A stretch of 64,000 bases of DNA from Hathewaya proteolytica DSM 3090 (GTDB lineage: Bacteria; Bacillota; Clostridia; Clostridiales; Clostridiaceae): the NCBI RefSeq assembly GCF_900142225.1, contig NZ_FRAD01000005.1, forward strand, positions 153,857-217,856. Reading direction: 5' to 3'. The notes beneath the pieces are model-generated. The model made no database searches, was not told the DNA's origin, and worked only from the letters and a program-made list of their open reading frames with translations. Below, piece by piece: positions 1 through 8,685 of this stretch (the stretch's first letter is position 1; each line of letters starts with the position of its first letter). A program made the translations under genes and the position numbers.

Positions 1-368
1 ACAGGTATGTTTAGCATACTAGCAGCCATTACCACAGGTACAGATACAAACCCGCCCTTTGAGAAAACAATATCCGGCTTTTCTTTTTTTAAAATTCTTT
101 TTGCATCTAAAATTCCCTTTCCAACTCTGAATACATCTAGAAAGTTTCTTCCTAGATTCTTAATGTTCTTTCCTCTTCTCAACTTTCCACTGCTTATGCC
201 AAAGTATTTTATATTAGCATTTTCAATAATATTTTTTTCTATGCCGCTTATGCTACCTATATAGCTAATCTGGTATTCCATTTCCTTTAGCCTAGGAACA
301 AGGGCAAGATTTGGAGTTACATGACCAGCAGAACCGCCGCCTGTAAGTATTATTTTATGTTTTGTCAT
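1..368 (-). CDS. murG: MurG, lipid II-forming GlcNAc transferase (N-terminal part, runs off window)
   Basis: Transfers GlcNAc from UDP-GlcNAc to undecaprenyl-PP-MurNAc-pentapeptide (lipid I), giving lipid II at the inner face of the membrane. The visible ~122 residues start MTKHKIILTGGGSAGHVTP, the glycine-rich N-terminal loop that binds the lipid acceptor, and contain SKGGFVSVPV, a MurG family signature. The start is an ATG at 368-366 preceded by an AAGGTGA ribosome binding site. The rest of the gene lies beyond position 1. It is divergent from the spore protein genes to its right. Identification is firm despite truncation by the window edge. Confidence 0.93.
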   Translation of the reverse strand, partial: MTKHKIILTGGGSAGHVTPNLALVPRLKEMEYQISYIGSISGIEKNIIENANIKYFGISSGKLRRGKNIKNLGRNFLDVFRVGKGILDAKRILKKEKPDIVFSKGGFVSVPVVMAASMLNIP

Positions 369-491
369 TCACATCACCTTATTCTTTATTATATATTATA
401 TTTTACTACTTCAATGCTATAAAAGGAACAACTTATTATGTTAAATCTTTGCAAAAGAATGGTATTAAAAGAATTATTTTTCAAATTAACC

Positions 492-523
492 TGTAATGTA
501 CTAAAATAATTTTTCTCATACGG
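492..523 (+). promoter_or_regulatory. Possible sigma-G type promoter of the first SASP gene
   Basis: A TGTAAT box (492-497) and a CATACGG box (517-523) loosely resemble the forespore sigma-G -35 and -10 elements. The 19-base spacer is slightly long. Support comes mainly from the known forespore expression of SASP genes; the sequence match is weak. Confidence 0.3.
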
Positions 524-564
524 GATAAAATATTATTACAAAGACGAAGAGGAGGTGAAAAACA

Positions 565-759
565 ATGGCATATTCAAACAAGAACTTAGTTCCAGAAGCT
601 AAAGAAAAATTAAACCAGTTTAAAATGGAAACTGCTAAAGAAGTTGGAGTAAACCTTAAACAGGGATACAACGGAGACTTAACAAGCAAAGAAGCTGGTT
701 CAATCGGTGGAGAAATGGTAAAGAAGATGGTTCAGCAGTACGAAAATGGTTTAAAGTAG
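565..759 (+). CDS. Small acid-soluble spore protein, alpha/beta type (copy 1)
   Basis: A 64-residue DNA-binding protein of the spore core that coats and protects DNA against UV and hydrolysis and is degraded by the GPR protease at germination. Seen: FKMETAKEVGV, matching the GPR cleavage region, then NGDLTSKEAGSIGGEMVKKM, the conserved C-terminal DNA-binding block with the GxxGG turn. A strong GAGGAGGTGA ribosome binding site sits just ahead of the ATG. A second copy follows 77 bases downstream. The length is typical of clostridial alpha/beta SASPs. Confidence 0.95.
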   Translation: MAYSNKNLVPEAKEKLNQFKMETAKEVGVNLKQGYNGDLTSKEAGSIGGEMVKKMVQQYENGLK

Positions 760-836
760 TAGAATAATACTTAGTAAATTTGAAACCATTAAGATTTTCA
801 TTCACTATGTATGTGAAGACTAAGGAGGAAGAAAAC

Positions 837-1016
837 ATGGCAAAAAGTTTAGTACCAGAAGCAAAACAAGGACTATACAATTTTAAAATGGAGACAGCTA
901 AGGAATTAGGCGTAAACTTCACAGGGTATAACGGAAATTTAACATCTAAAGAATGCGGTTCCGTTGGTGGCGAAATGGTAAAGAAAATGGTTCAGCAATA
1001 CGAGCAAAATCTTTAA
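837..1016 (+). CDS. Small acid-soluble spore protein, alpha/beta type (copy 2)
   Basis: A 59-residue paralogue of the preceding gene, sharing the FKMETAKELGV protease site and the GGEMVKKMVQQYE tail. The frame is open upstream to an ATG at 780, but the start at 837 is chosen because AAGGAGG (822-828) lies eight bases ahead of it and the protein then begins MAKSLVPEAK like copy 1. It has one Cys (KECGS) where copy 1 has Ala. Tandem duplication is the simplest origin. A hairpin terminator follows. Confidence 0.94.
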   Translation: MAKSLVPEAKQGLYNFKMETAKELGVNFTGYNGNLTSKECGSVGGEMVKKMVQQYEQNL

Positions 1017-1086
1017 TTTCACTAAAGGACATTTAAACTAATCAATAAATAGATTTGTGAGATTAATATAGTTATATCAAACTAAG

Positions 1087-1127
1087 AACCAGGCAAAATA
1101 ATATCTTATTATTGTGCCTGGTTTTTA
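1087..1127 (+). terminator. Rho-independent terminator after SASP genes
   Basis: AACCAGGCA (1087-1095) pairs with TGCCTGGTT (1115-1123), with AT-rich extension pairing inside the loop, followed by a run of T. It lies between convergent SASP copy 2 and recJ and may serve both. Confidence 0.85.
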
Positions 1128-1131
1128 CCTT

Positions 1132-2898
1132 TTAATTGCTAAATCTCAGGTCTTTGCATTTTAGCTGTACAGATTTCCTGCCCATATATTCGTTGATGTC
1201 AGTATAAATAACAAAATCCATAAAAAGATTTTGTATACCTCCACGCAGCATTATGTCAAAATCAATACTTTCCTTTATAAGCATTTCTTTAAACTTTATC
1301 ATCATATCTTCATAGGATATAATTTGTATATTCATTTGCTCATATTCACAATTGAGTTTTAAAACATTTTTATTTTTTCCGTATACATTTCCACCCAAGA
1401 CTTTGGCATTTTTTACTCCAAAAAGTGGCTTTGAATTTCCCTTTCCGTAGGGCTCTAGCTGTTCAACATATCTTTGAAAACCTGGAGACATGTAATCTAA
1501 AGGCAATTTGTCATCCATGTGGATCACTGGTTTTATGTCTTCATCAGTCAAAGTGCAGTTTTGGTTTAAACACTTGCTCAGCTCTTCTATATTTTCTTTT
1601 TTTATAGAAAGACCTGCAGCCATAGGATGACCTCCAAATTTATGCAGTAATCCTTTGCAATTTTGAAGTTCTTCAAACATATTGTATTTTTCTATAGAGC
1701 GTCCTGAACCCTTTGGCATCTCTTTCCCATCAGTTATGACCAGAGTAGGAAGATTGTATCTATCCTTTATTCTTCCTGCCACAATCCCAGCAATGCTCTC
1801 GTGAACTTCTCCATTATACAAAACCAAAACCTTAGGTACATTTTCCCTTTCACTTAGCTCTTCCATAATTTTAGTTACATTGTAATCTGTCATTTCCTGA
1901 CGCTGTTTATTGAGCTCCACCAGCTTTCCAGCCAATTCCTCGCAGTACTTTTCATCCTCACTTAAAAAAAGCTCTATGGCAATATCCGCTGTTTCTAGGC
2001 GTCCAGTGGCATTTATGCAAGGACCAATATTAAAACCTATATTGTAGCACTTTATCTCCTTATCAGCTAAGTTCAGTTGCTTTATCAAAGCTCTTATTCC
2101 CACATCTGGACTAGAGTTGATTATTCTTAGACCTTCTTTTACTATAATTCTGTTTTCATCCTGAAGGTCCACAACATCACATATTGTTCCCACAGCAGCA
2201 TATTGAAGGAGCTTAATGGTTTCATCATTGTTTATATTGAACAACCTAAATAAAGCTTGAATAAACTTATAGCTTATAGCTGCACCACAAAGGTATTTGA
2301 AGGGATAAGTGCACTGTCTTCGGTGAGGGGCCACCACAGCACAAGCAGCAGGTAAAATCTCTTCAGTTGTTTTGTCCTCTTTTTCAACAAAACTTGGCTG
2401 ATGATGGTCAGTCAATACCACGGGAATTCCCATTTCTCTTGCGTAATCAATTTCTTCCATGGCACTTATACCATTGTCACAAGTAATTATAACATTTGCA
2501 CCCAATTTTTTCAATCTGTCTATTCCGATTTTTGACATACCGTAACCCTCTTCTTCTCTATTGGGTACATAATATATAACATCAGCTCCACAGCGCCTCA
2601 ATCCTTTATACAAAATCACCGTACTGCTGACACCATCTGCATCGTAATCACCATAAATTGCTATGCGTTTTTTCTCTTCAATGGCTTCCTTAATGGTTTT
2701 CACAGCTTTTTCCATATCCATTAGCATATAAGGTTCATACAGATCTTTTGCTGTGCCATTAAAAAATTTTTTTATCTCATTTTCATCCTTTATTCCCCTG
2801 TTGAACAACACCTTTAAAAAAGAAGGGCTTATTTTAGTCTTTCTACTCAAAGGCCCTAAATCCCCTTTGAAGTTCTTAATCATCCAAATACTTTCCAT
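1132..2898 (-). CDS. recJ: RecJ-type single-stranded-DNA 5'-3' exonuclease (DHH/DHHA1)
   Basis: Degrades single-stranded DNA 5' to 3' in recombination and base-excision or mismatch repair. The DHH phosphoesterase motifs are complete: GDYDADG (residues 83-89), DNG (141-143), TDHH (163-166), GTICDVV (237-243) and NATGR (296-300). The DHHA1 nucleic-acid-binding domain has GIVAGR (371-376) and FGGHPMAAG (421-429). At 588 residues it is close to E. coli RecJ and shorter than the Bacillus protein, whose extra C-terminal domain seems to be missing. The start follows GGTGA and lies 14 bases after the M16 peptidase gene, so the two are probably co-transcribed. Other DHH nucleases are possible, but the motif order and the OB-fold-like C-terminus favour RecJ. 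Confidence 0.9.
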   Translation of the reverse strand: MESIWMIKNFKGDLGPLSRKTKISPSFLKVLFNRGIKDENEIKKFFNGTAKDLYEPYMLMDMEKAVKTIKEAIEEKKRIAIYGDYDADGVSSTVILYKGLRRCGADVIYYVPNREEEGYGMSKIGIDRLKKLGANVIITCDNGISAMEEIDYAREMGIPVVLTDHHQPSFVEKEDKTTEEILPAACAVVAPHRRQCTYPFKYLCGAAISYKFIQALFRLFNINNDETIKLLQYAAVGTICDVVDLQDENRIIVKEGLRIINSSPDVGIRALIKQLNLADKEIKCYNIGFNIGPCINATGRLETADIAIELFLSEDEKYCEELAGKLVELNKQRQEMTDYNVTKIMEELSERENVPKVLVLYNGEVHESIAGIVAGRIKDRYNLPTLVITDGKEMPKGSGRSIEKYNMFEELQNCKGLLHKFGGHPMAAGLSIKKENIEELSKCLNQNCTLTDEDIKPVIHMDDKLPLDYMSPGFQRYVEQLEPYGKGNSKPLFGVKNAKVLGGNVYGKNKNVLKLNCEYEQMNIQIISYEDMMIKFKEMLIKESIDFDIMLRGGIQNLFMDFVIYTDINEYMGRKSVQLKCKDLRFSN

Positions 2899-2912
2899 GA
2901 ACTCACCTGCCC

Positions 2913-4184
2913 TTACGTCATTATTTCTATAGTTGGATCTTTTAAAACCTTATTTACCACTGCCAATATGGTTTTTTCATCAATGGTATTTAAACATAAT
3001 TCATCATAATACAAAGGAGATATATAATCATGAATTGCAAAATTATTATCATTTGAAGTAGAACAATATAATTTTTTGTCCTTTTTATCTCCCATGATTT
3101 CCATAATACAAAGCCTAAAGCTATGAACTATAGATTTTTCTAGATCAATGCTCTGCTTTAGTTTTAAATTTTTTATAGCCTTATCTATAGTCTCTGATTT
3201 TATTTTTATAATATTGTTTTTAATTTTATATATAAGCTGGTTTACAACTTCCACCGCCACGTCTGCCTTTTCACTAGAAGTGCCTAGGTAAATCTTGTAA
3301 ATCTCTACACCCTTTTCATCCTTCAGTTTTGCTCCAACCTCGTAAGACAACCCTCTTTTTGTCCTAATCTCATTATACAACAGAGAGCTCACTCCTTCAG
3401 CAAAGAAATTGTTAAACACCCTAAAGTTCATAATTTCTTCAGAAGTAAGATTGTCTAATGAGTATACAAAATTGATTTTGCAGCTTTCGCTACCAATCTC
3501 ATCTTTGAAAATCCCAGCAGCATTAACTTCATGTAGCACAATATGTTCTTCGCAGTATTGGGGCTTTATATCCCTGAATCCATCTTCCACAATATCTATT
3601 ATTATGTCCAAATCTAAGTTGCTAGTTACAGACACAACGCAATTTTCTCCAACATAATGTTTTTTATGAAATTCCCTTATATCTTCTAAGGCTATATTTT
3701 CCAAAGTTTCGCAGTTTCCAATAATCAATTCCCTTACTCGCTTTTTTTTAAAGCCGTGGTAAAAGCAAAGATCCTCACAGTGTTGATAGGCATCCTCTTT
3801 CCATTCCTTGAGTTCCTCTTTTATAACATCCATCTCCTCCTTAAACCCTTTTTCACTAAAGGCTGGATGAATAAGAAAATCACTATGTAACTTAAAGCCC
3901 TGCTGAAAATCTTCACTAAGGCAGGTTCCATAGTATACCACATAAGGATAATTGGTCATAGCGTTGCTAAATCCAAAAAGCTCATCTATCTTTTCGTTTA
4001 TCTCATGTTCATCTTTTGTATTTGTACCCTTGTATACCATGTGCTCCACCGCATGGGCAATTCCATAGTATCCCTCAGGATCTTTATTGGCACCAGCCTC
4101 AAATCCTATACAAAAGGAAGTTAGATTGCTTTGAGACTTTTTATATATAAGCCTAACACCATTTTTAAAACAAACTATATTCAT
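2913..4184 (-). CDS. M16-family (insulinase-like) zinc peptidase
   Basis: The inverted zinc motif is visible as HAVEHMVYKGT (HxxEH), with the distal acidic ligand region in EEMDVIKEELKEW. A C-terminal M16C-like half follows (RTKRGLSYEVGA). About 423 residues is the usual size for a processing-protease-type M16 protein. The ATG at 4184 is preferred; a GTG two codons upstream is also in frame, but the AAGGGAAAG ribosome binding site is better spaced for the ATG. There is no signal peptide, so it is probably cytosolic. Its substrate cannot be read from sequence. It sits upstream of recJ with a 14-base gap. Confidence 0.87.
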   Translation of the reverse strand: MNIVCFKNGVRLIYKKSQSNLTSFCIGFEAGANKDPEGYYGIAHAVEHMVYKGTNTKDEHEINEKIDELFGFSNAMTNYPYVVYYGTCLSEDFQQGFKLHSDFLIHPAFSEKGFKEEMDVIKEELKEWKEDAYQHCEDLCFYHGFKKKRVRELIIGNCETLENIALEDIREFHKKHYVGENCVVSVTSNLDLDIIIDIVEDGFRDIKPQYCEEHIVLHEVNAAGIFKDEIGSESCKINFVYSLDNLTSEEIMNFRVFNNFFAEGVSSLLYNEIRTKRGLSYEVGAKLKDEKGVEIYKIYLGTSSEKADVAVEVVNQLIYKIKNNIIKIKSETIDKAIKNLKLKQSIDLEKSIVHSFRLCIMEIMGDKKDKKLYCSTSNDNNFAIHDYISPLYYDELCLNTIDEKTILAVVNKVLKDPTIEIMT

Positions 4185-4232
4185 AAGCACACTTTCCCTT
4201 TTAAATTATTTTATCTGACACAGTAAAAAACA

Positions 4233-4268
4233 ATGCCCAGATGGTTTTGAAATTTAAAACCTGGGCAT
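4233..4268 (-). terminator. Rho-independent terminator of the 4292-4735 gene
   Basis: ATGCCCAG (from 4268 on the minus strand) pairs with CTGGGCAT ending near 4233, followed on the minus strand by TTGTTTTTTA. It separates the small membrane protein gene from the M16 peptidase. Confidence 0.85.
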
Positions 4269-4291
4269 CGTATAACTCTTTAAATAAAACA

Positions 4292-4735
4292 TTAAGACAA
4301 TTTAAGAGCATCTTCTATAAGCTTTCTATTTTCCTCATTGACTACTTTGTTGTTATGCCAAGTTTCACTGTTTTGCATCATGGCAGCGCATATTCGTATA
4401 AGAAATCGTATACTGTTCTCGTCAACAGGACTATTAAATCCCATCTTCTTTAAAATACCAGTGCACAATTTTAGCGCTAATTTTTCCTTATCATCATTAT
4501 TCATATTTAAAAGTTCGCTTTCAATATAACGAACAATATCGCCAATAAGCCTGATTATAAGTTTTTTATTGTCTGTATTAGCTTCATCGCTCTGCATTGT
4601 ATTTAAAATTGCATAAGATAGTCCAAAATAATCTTCACTTATCTTTATACCCTTATCTTTAAGTAAATACAACAAATATCCTAAACCGGTTATTAGTATA
4701 ACTATAAAAACATAGCTCAAAACAATTTCCGCCAT
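4292..4735 (-). CDS. Small protein with N-terminal membrane anchor, function unknown
   Basis: About 147 residues. One strongly hydrophobic N-terminal segment (VLSYVFIVILITGLGYLLYL) is followed by a charged, mostly helical cytoplasmic-looking domain ending in RKLIEDALKLS. No catalytic motif was recognised. The start is set at the ATG at 4735, which has GGGGATGG at a good distance; an in-frame ATG at 4750 is less well placed. The TM-plus-helical layout resembles small holin-like or scaffold proteins only in outline. It is closely followed by its own terminator. Confidence 0.6.
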   Translation of the reverse strand: MAEIVLSYVFIVILITGLGYLLYLLKDKGIKISEDYFGLSYAILNTMQSDEANTDNKKLIIRLIGDIVRYIESELLNMNNDDKEKLALKLCTGILKKMGFNSPVDENSIRFLIRICAAMMQNSETWHNNKVVNEENRKLIEDALKLS

Positions 4736-4807
4736 TATTACCATCCCCATAACTTAGTATACTACCTTTATATGAAAGTTATGAGGGATTAGTTCCTATT
4801 TTACAAG

Positions 4808-5419
4808 CTATTTTGTATTGTCAACTTCCTTTGTTTCAAACTCCTGTTTATACAATTCTTTGTATTTTTCTTCATACTGCTTAATCTTCTTTACGTACTC
4901 CTTTGTCTCTGAAAAAGGGATATCCTTTAAAGTTTCACCATCATCAGAGTAACGACCATCTTGAAGCCAACTGCTCACATTTCCCCTACCGGCATTGTAG
5001 GCCGCTAGGATAATCTCATCTTTTTTCCCAAATTCCTGTCTTAAATTTTGAAGATACCAACATCCCATTTCAATATTTATAGTGGGCTCAAATAGCTTGT
5101 CCTCACTAAAATCCTTCATTCCCATCTTTTCAGCTATCCAATGTGCTGTCTTAGGTGTTATTTGCATGAGGCCCATGGCACTCTGGGAAGATTTTGCATC
5201 TTTTTTATAAGCGCTCTCTGCCTTTATAAGGGCGAACACCATATAGGGATCTAGTGAATACTTTTCAGAATTTGCAAAGACCACGTCGCTATATGTAACG
5301 GGGTATAACCTCTTTAAATCTTCTACCTTTACTGGCCTATTTTTTATGTACTTTAAACCAAACAAAACACTTAAACACGCTATAATCACCACAAATAACG
5401 CAATGAACCACTTTTTCAT
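4808..5419 (-). CDS. Membrane-anchored lytic murein transglycosylase (SLT domain)
   Basis: Cleaves peptidoglycan glycan strands with formation of 1,6-anhydro-MurNAc. A signal anchor (about residues 3-24) is followed by an SLT domain: ALIKAESAYKKDAKSS with the catalytic Glu at 68, GLMQITPKTA (83-92) and AAYNAGRGNVSSWL. At 203 residues it is a minimal single-domain member. Its ATG overlaps the coaE stop by four bases, so translation is probably coupled in the polA-coaE-transglycosylase run, a common clostridial arrangement. Confidence 0.92.
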   Translation of the reverse strand: MKKWFIALFVVIIACLSVLFGLKYIKNRPVKVEDLKRLYPVTYSDVVFANSEKYSLDPYMVFALIKAESAYKKDAKSSQSAMGLMQITPKTAHWIAEKMGMKDFSEDKLFEPTINIEMGCWYLQNLRQEFGKKDEIILAAYNAGRGNVSSWLQDGRYSDDGETLKDIPFSETKEYVKKIKQYEEKYKELYKQEFETKEVDNTK

Positions 5420-6012
5420 ATCTCTACTCCTATTTCACTAAATATTTTCTTCAAAGATGCGTAGGTATCCTCTAAAGAAAAGCTGTTATCCAAAATAAAA
5501 TCAGACTTTTTCATTTTTTCCTCCACGGATAACTGACATGCTAATCTTTTTAGAACGTCATCTCTGCATATTCCATCCCGCTTCATTACTCTCTCTATTT
5601 CCTTTTCCAAGTTGCAATAAACTAGAATATTATAATCCATTTTCTCATGAAGATTGTTCTCCATCAAAGTTGGCGCATCCAGTACACAACATTTTTCGCC
5701 CCTATTTTCTGCACTTTTCATTCTAAGATCTATTTCATGAAAAATATAGGGCATCACAATAGATTCTAACATTGACTTCTTATCTTTCTGTGAAAACACT
5801 AGGGAAGCCATTTTTTTTCTGTTAAGCACTCCATTTTCAACGTATTCACAGCCAAAGGCTTCCCTAATTTTTAAAACTAAATCACTGTATATTTCATAAA
5901 TTTCCCTGCTTATTATATCAGCATCAATTACACAAACACCCTTATCCTTAAGGTAAGATGATATACTGCTCTTTCCTGAACCAATGGATCCCGTGAGCCC
6001 AATTTTAATCAT
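5416..6012 (-). CDS. coaE: Dephospho-CoA kinase
   Basis: Phosphorylates the 3'-hydroxyl of dephospho-CoA, the last step of CoA synthesis. MIKIGLTGSIGSGKSSISSY gives a clear P-loop (residues 8-16), and VIDADIISREIY is the CoaE substrate motif, with VLDAPTLMEN further in. At 198 residues it has the family length. It lies 21 bases downstream of polA and overlaps the transglycosylase gene. Confidence 0.95.
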   Translation of the reverse strand: MIKIGLTGSIGSGKSSISSYLKDKGVCVIDADIISREIYEIYSDLVLKIREAFGCEYVENGVLNRKKMASLVFSQKDKKSMLESIVMPYIFHEIDLRMKSAENRGEKCCVLDAPTLMENNLHEKMDYNILVYCNLEKEIERVMKRDGICRDDVLKRLACQLSVEEKMKKSDFILDNSFSLEDTYASLKKIFSEIGVEI

Positions 6013-6033
6013 TTTATCACCCGTACTTTGATA

Positions 6034-8679
6034 TTACTTGGCTTCATACCAGTTTTCACCCATATTTATGTCCACTTCCATGGGAACTCTCATCTTTACG
6101 GCGCTTTCCATTTCCTTTTTTACCACATCCTTAACGATTTCCAGTTCCTCATTTAAGACATTTAGAATCAATTCATCGTGGACTTGCAATATAAGTCTTG
6201 ATTTAAGCTTTAACTCTTTTAGTCTATTAAATACTTTAATCATAGCTAATTTTATTATATCCGCTGCACTGCCTTGAATAGGAGTGTTCATTGCCAACCT
6301 TTCCCCCATGGCCACTATAATTTTTTTAGAAGAATTAATTTCCGGAATGTTTCTCCTTCTGTTTAGAATTGTGGTCACATATCCCTCTTCCTTGCACTGC
6401 AAAACTATATCGTTGAGATAAGATTTTACCCCAGGGTATCTATTAAAATAAGCATCTATATAGTGTTTAGCTTCTTTTCTGCTTATTTTAAGATCCTTTG
6501 AAAGACTAAAATCACCTATGCCGTATACTATACCGAAGTTTATTGCCTTGGCATTGCTTCTCATCTCTTTTGTCACTTGATCCATAGGAATCTTGAAAGC
6601 TTCTGAGGCTGTGAGGCTGTGAATATCCTCGCTATTTTTATATGCATTTATCATATTTTCATCATTTGAAATGTGGGCCAATACCCTAAGCTCTATTTGT
6701 GAATAATCTGCAGATAGAATAACAGAGTTTTCTTCCGGAACAAAAACCTTTCTTATTTCCCTACCCATTTCATACTTTATAGGTATGTTTTGAAGGTTGG
6801 GTTCCGTGCTAGAGAGCCTTCCCGTAGTTGTAACAGCTTGATTGAAGTTGGAATGTATCTTGTCATCGGAATCAATGACAGCTGTGAGCCCTTCCACGTA
6901 GGTAGAATACAATTTCGATAGCTGTCTAAAGTAAGTTATTTTATCGATAATCTCATGTTGACCTTGAAGTTCCTCTAATACCTCCGCATTGGTTGAATAA
7001 CCAGTTTTGGTTTTCTTTATCACAGGCAAATCTAACTTTTCAAAGAGAATTTTGCCTAGTTGCTTTGGTGAATTTATGTTGAATTCCTCTCCAGCCTCTT
7101 TGTAAATTGCACTGGCAGTTTCCGTGAGTTCAGAGCTAAATTTTCTGCCTAAAGAATTCAGCATTTCCCTATTAATCCTAAAGCCCTCACATTCCATGGA
7201 AGAAATAACAAGAGTCAGTGGCAGCTCCACATTGTACAATAAATCTTTCATATCTAGCTGCTCAATGTGTTCTTTTAACTTTTCTTCTACAGTTTCCATA
7301 TAGAGGATAGACTCAGTTTTGTCCTTACTATCTAAAGCTAGATGACAAAAGCTCTCTGTTAAAGAATTTATTTCGTATTCCTTTTTTCCTGGATCAATTA
7401 AATAGGCCGCAATTTCAGTATCAAAGTCCATAAGATTAGGTTCTAAACCATTTAATCTCATGAAATTGTAAAACACCTTGGCACTGTGAACAACTACTTT
7501 TTTGCACTTATTTATGTTGTTGAGAAGTTCATTTACATCTTCACCTTGTAGAAACTCCATATTTATGTCATAGACCTTATCTCCTTGCATAAGTACTACA
7601 TTTATGATTTTAAGTTGTGATAAGACGCTGTAGGTACTAGCCGTGTACAAAAGATATAAGGGTTTTTCATTATCTATTTTTACTTTCTTCAGTTCCTCAC
7701 CATTGGATACATTCATAACACTGCAATGTCTTTTTTCTGCCGTAGCTTCTTTTTCTACTATATCTTCTTTTTCTACTTTGTGTTGTGTATCCTCCGTGGT
7801 CTCAGGTACTTTGCTATACAAAGTTTTAAACTGCAACTGTGCAAATAATTTCTGTATACCCTGAAGGTCCTTAGGTATATTGGGCTTGATATCGCTTTCA
7901 TCTAATTCTACCGGAACTTCTGTCACTATGGTGGCCAACTTTTTACTGAAAATAGCCTGTTCACTGTACTCCCTTAAATTCTCTTTTAGCTTATTTCCCT
8001 TTAAATTGTCTATATTTTGAAGTACATTTTCCACGGACTTGTATTCTTGAATTAGCTTATAGGCAGTTTTTTCACCTATGCCAGGCACACCCTTTATGTT
8101 ATCAGACTTATCACCCATAAGCCCCTTAACGTCGATGAACTCCTTTGGAGTGACCCCCAATTCATCCTCTATTTTCTGCCTATCGTAGATCACTGTATCC
8201 GTAATCCCCTTTTTATTTATCACAATTTTCACGTTGTCTGTGGCAAGCTGCAAGGCATCTCTATCTCCCGTAACCACGAAAACTTCCATACCATTTTTCT
8301 CAGCAAAGACCGATAAGGTACCGATGAGATCATCTGCCTCAAATCCATCCATTTCAAAAAGTTTTATCCCATAGAGCTTAAGGAATTCCTTTAAATACGG
8401 AATCTGTTGTGACAACTCTTCCGGCATTTTTTTTCGCCCAGCTTTATACTCATCATACTGAAGATGTCTGAAAGTCGGTGCCTTTCTATCAAAAGCAGCT
8501 ACTATATGTTCTGTTTGGAATTCTTTTTTTATCTTGAAAACCATATTTATAAATCCGTATATGGCATTTGTATGTATTCCTTCAGAATTTGTCAAATCCG
8601 GCATAGCAAAAAAAGCCCTATACAAAAGACTGCTTCCATCTAAAATAACTAACCTATCTTTATCCAATAATCTTACCAT
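6034..8679 (-). CDS. polA: DNA polymerase I, with degenerate 3'-5' exonuclease domain
   Basis: Fills gaps and removes RNA primers in replication and repair. N-terminal 5' nuclease domain: ILDGSSLLYRAFF, TGDRDALQLA, GVPGIGEKTA. Polymerase domain: motif A DYSQIELR from residue 658, motif B with R707, K711 and Y719 (RSNAKAINFGIVYG), and motif C QVHDELIL with Asp835. In the middle domain the acidic 3'-5' exonuclease residues are missing (for example LLYTAST where DxE is expected), so proofreading is probably absent, as in Bacillus and Thermus Pol I. Start uncertain: the ATG at 8679 directly abuts AAAAAGG, whereas a TTG at 8667 would have ideal spacing and give MDKDRLVILDG, closer to family N-termini. 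Confidence 0.97.
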   Translation of the reverse strand: MVRLLDKDRLVILDGSSLLYRAFFAMPDLTNSEGIHTNAIYGFINMVFKIKKEFQTEHIVAAFDRKAPTFRHLQYDEYKAGRKKMPEELSQQIPYLKEFLKLYGIKLFEMDGFEADDLIGTLSVFAEKNGMEVFVVTGDRDALQLATDNVKIVINKKGITDTVIYDRQKIEDELGVTPKEFIDVKGLMGDKSDNIKGVPGIGEKTAYKLIQEYKSVENVLQNIDNLKGNKLKENLREYSEQAIFSKKLATIVTEVPVELDESDIKPNIPKDLQGIQKLFAQLQFKTLYSKVPETTEDTQHKVEKEDIVEKEATAEKRHCSVMNVSNGEELKKVKIDNEKPLYLLYTASTYSVLSQLKIINVVLMQGDKVYDINMEFLQGEDVNELLNNINKCKKVVVHSAKVFYNFMRLNGLEPNLMDFDTEIAAYLIDPGKKEYEINSLTESFCHLALDSKDKTESILYMETVEEKLKEHIEQLDMKDLLYNVELPLTLVISSMECEGFRINREMLNSLGRKFSSELTETASAIYKEAGEEFNINSPKQLGKILFEKLDLPVIKKTKTGYSTNAEVLEELQGQHEIIDKITYFRQLSKLYSTYVEGLTAVIDSDDKIHSNFNQAVTTTGRLSSTEPNLQNIPIKYEMGREIRKVFVPEENSVILSADYSQIELRVLAHISNDENMINAYKNSEDIHSLTASEAFKIPMDQVTKEMRSNAKAINFGIVYGIGDFSLSKDLKISRKEAKHYIDAYFNRYPGVKSYLNDIVLQCKEEGYVTTILNRRRNIPEINSSKKIIVAMGERLAMNTPIQGSAADIIKLAMIKVFNRLKELKLKSRLILQVHDELILNVLNEELEIVKDVVKKEMESAVKMRVPMEVDINMGENWYEAK

Positions 8680-8685
8680 CCTTTT

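Noticed and set aside
7..264. 85-residue plus-strand frame at the window start
   Set aside because: It is antisense to murG, whose frame is clearly coding.
780..836. 19-residue N-terminal extension of the second SASP
   Set aside because: The extension contains the ribosome binding site of the real start and is not spore-protein-like.
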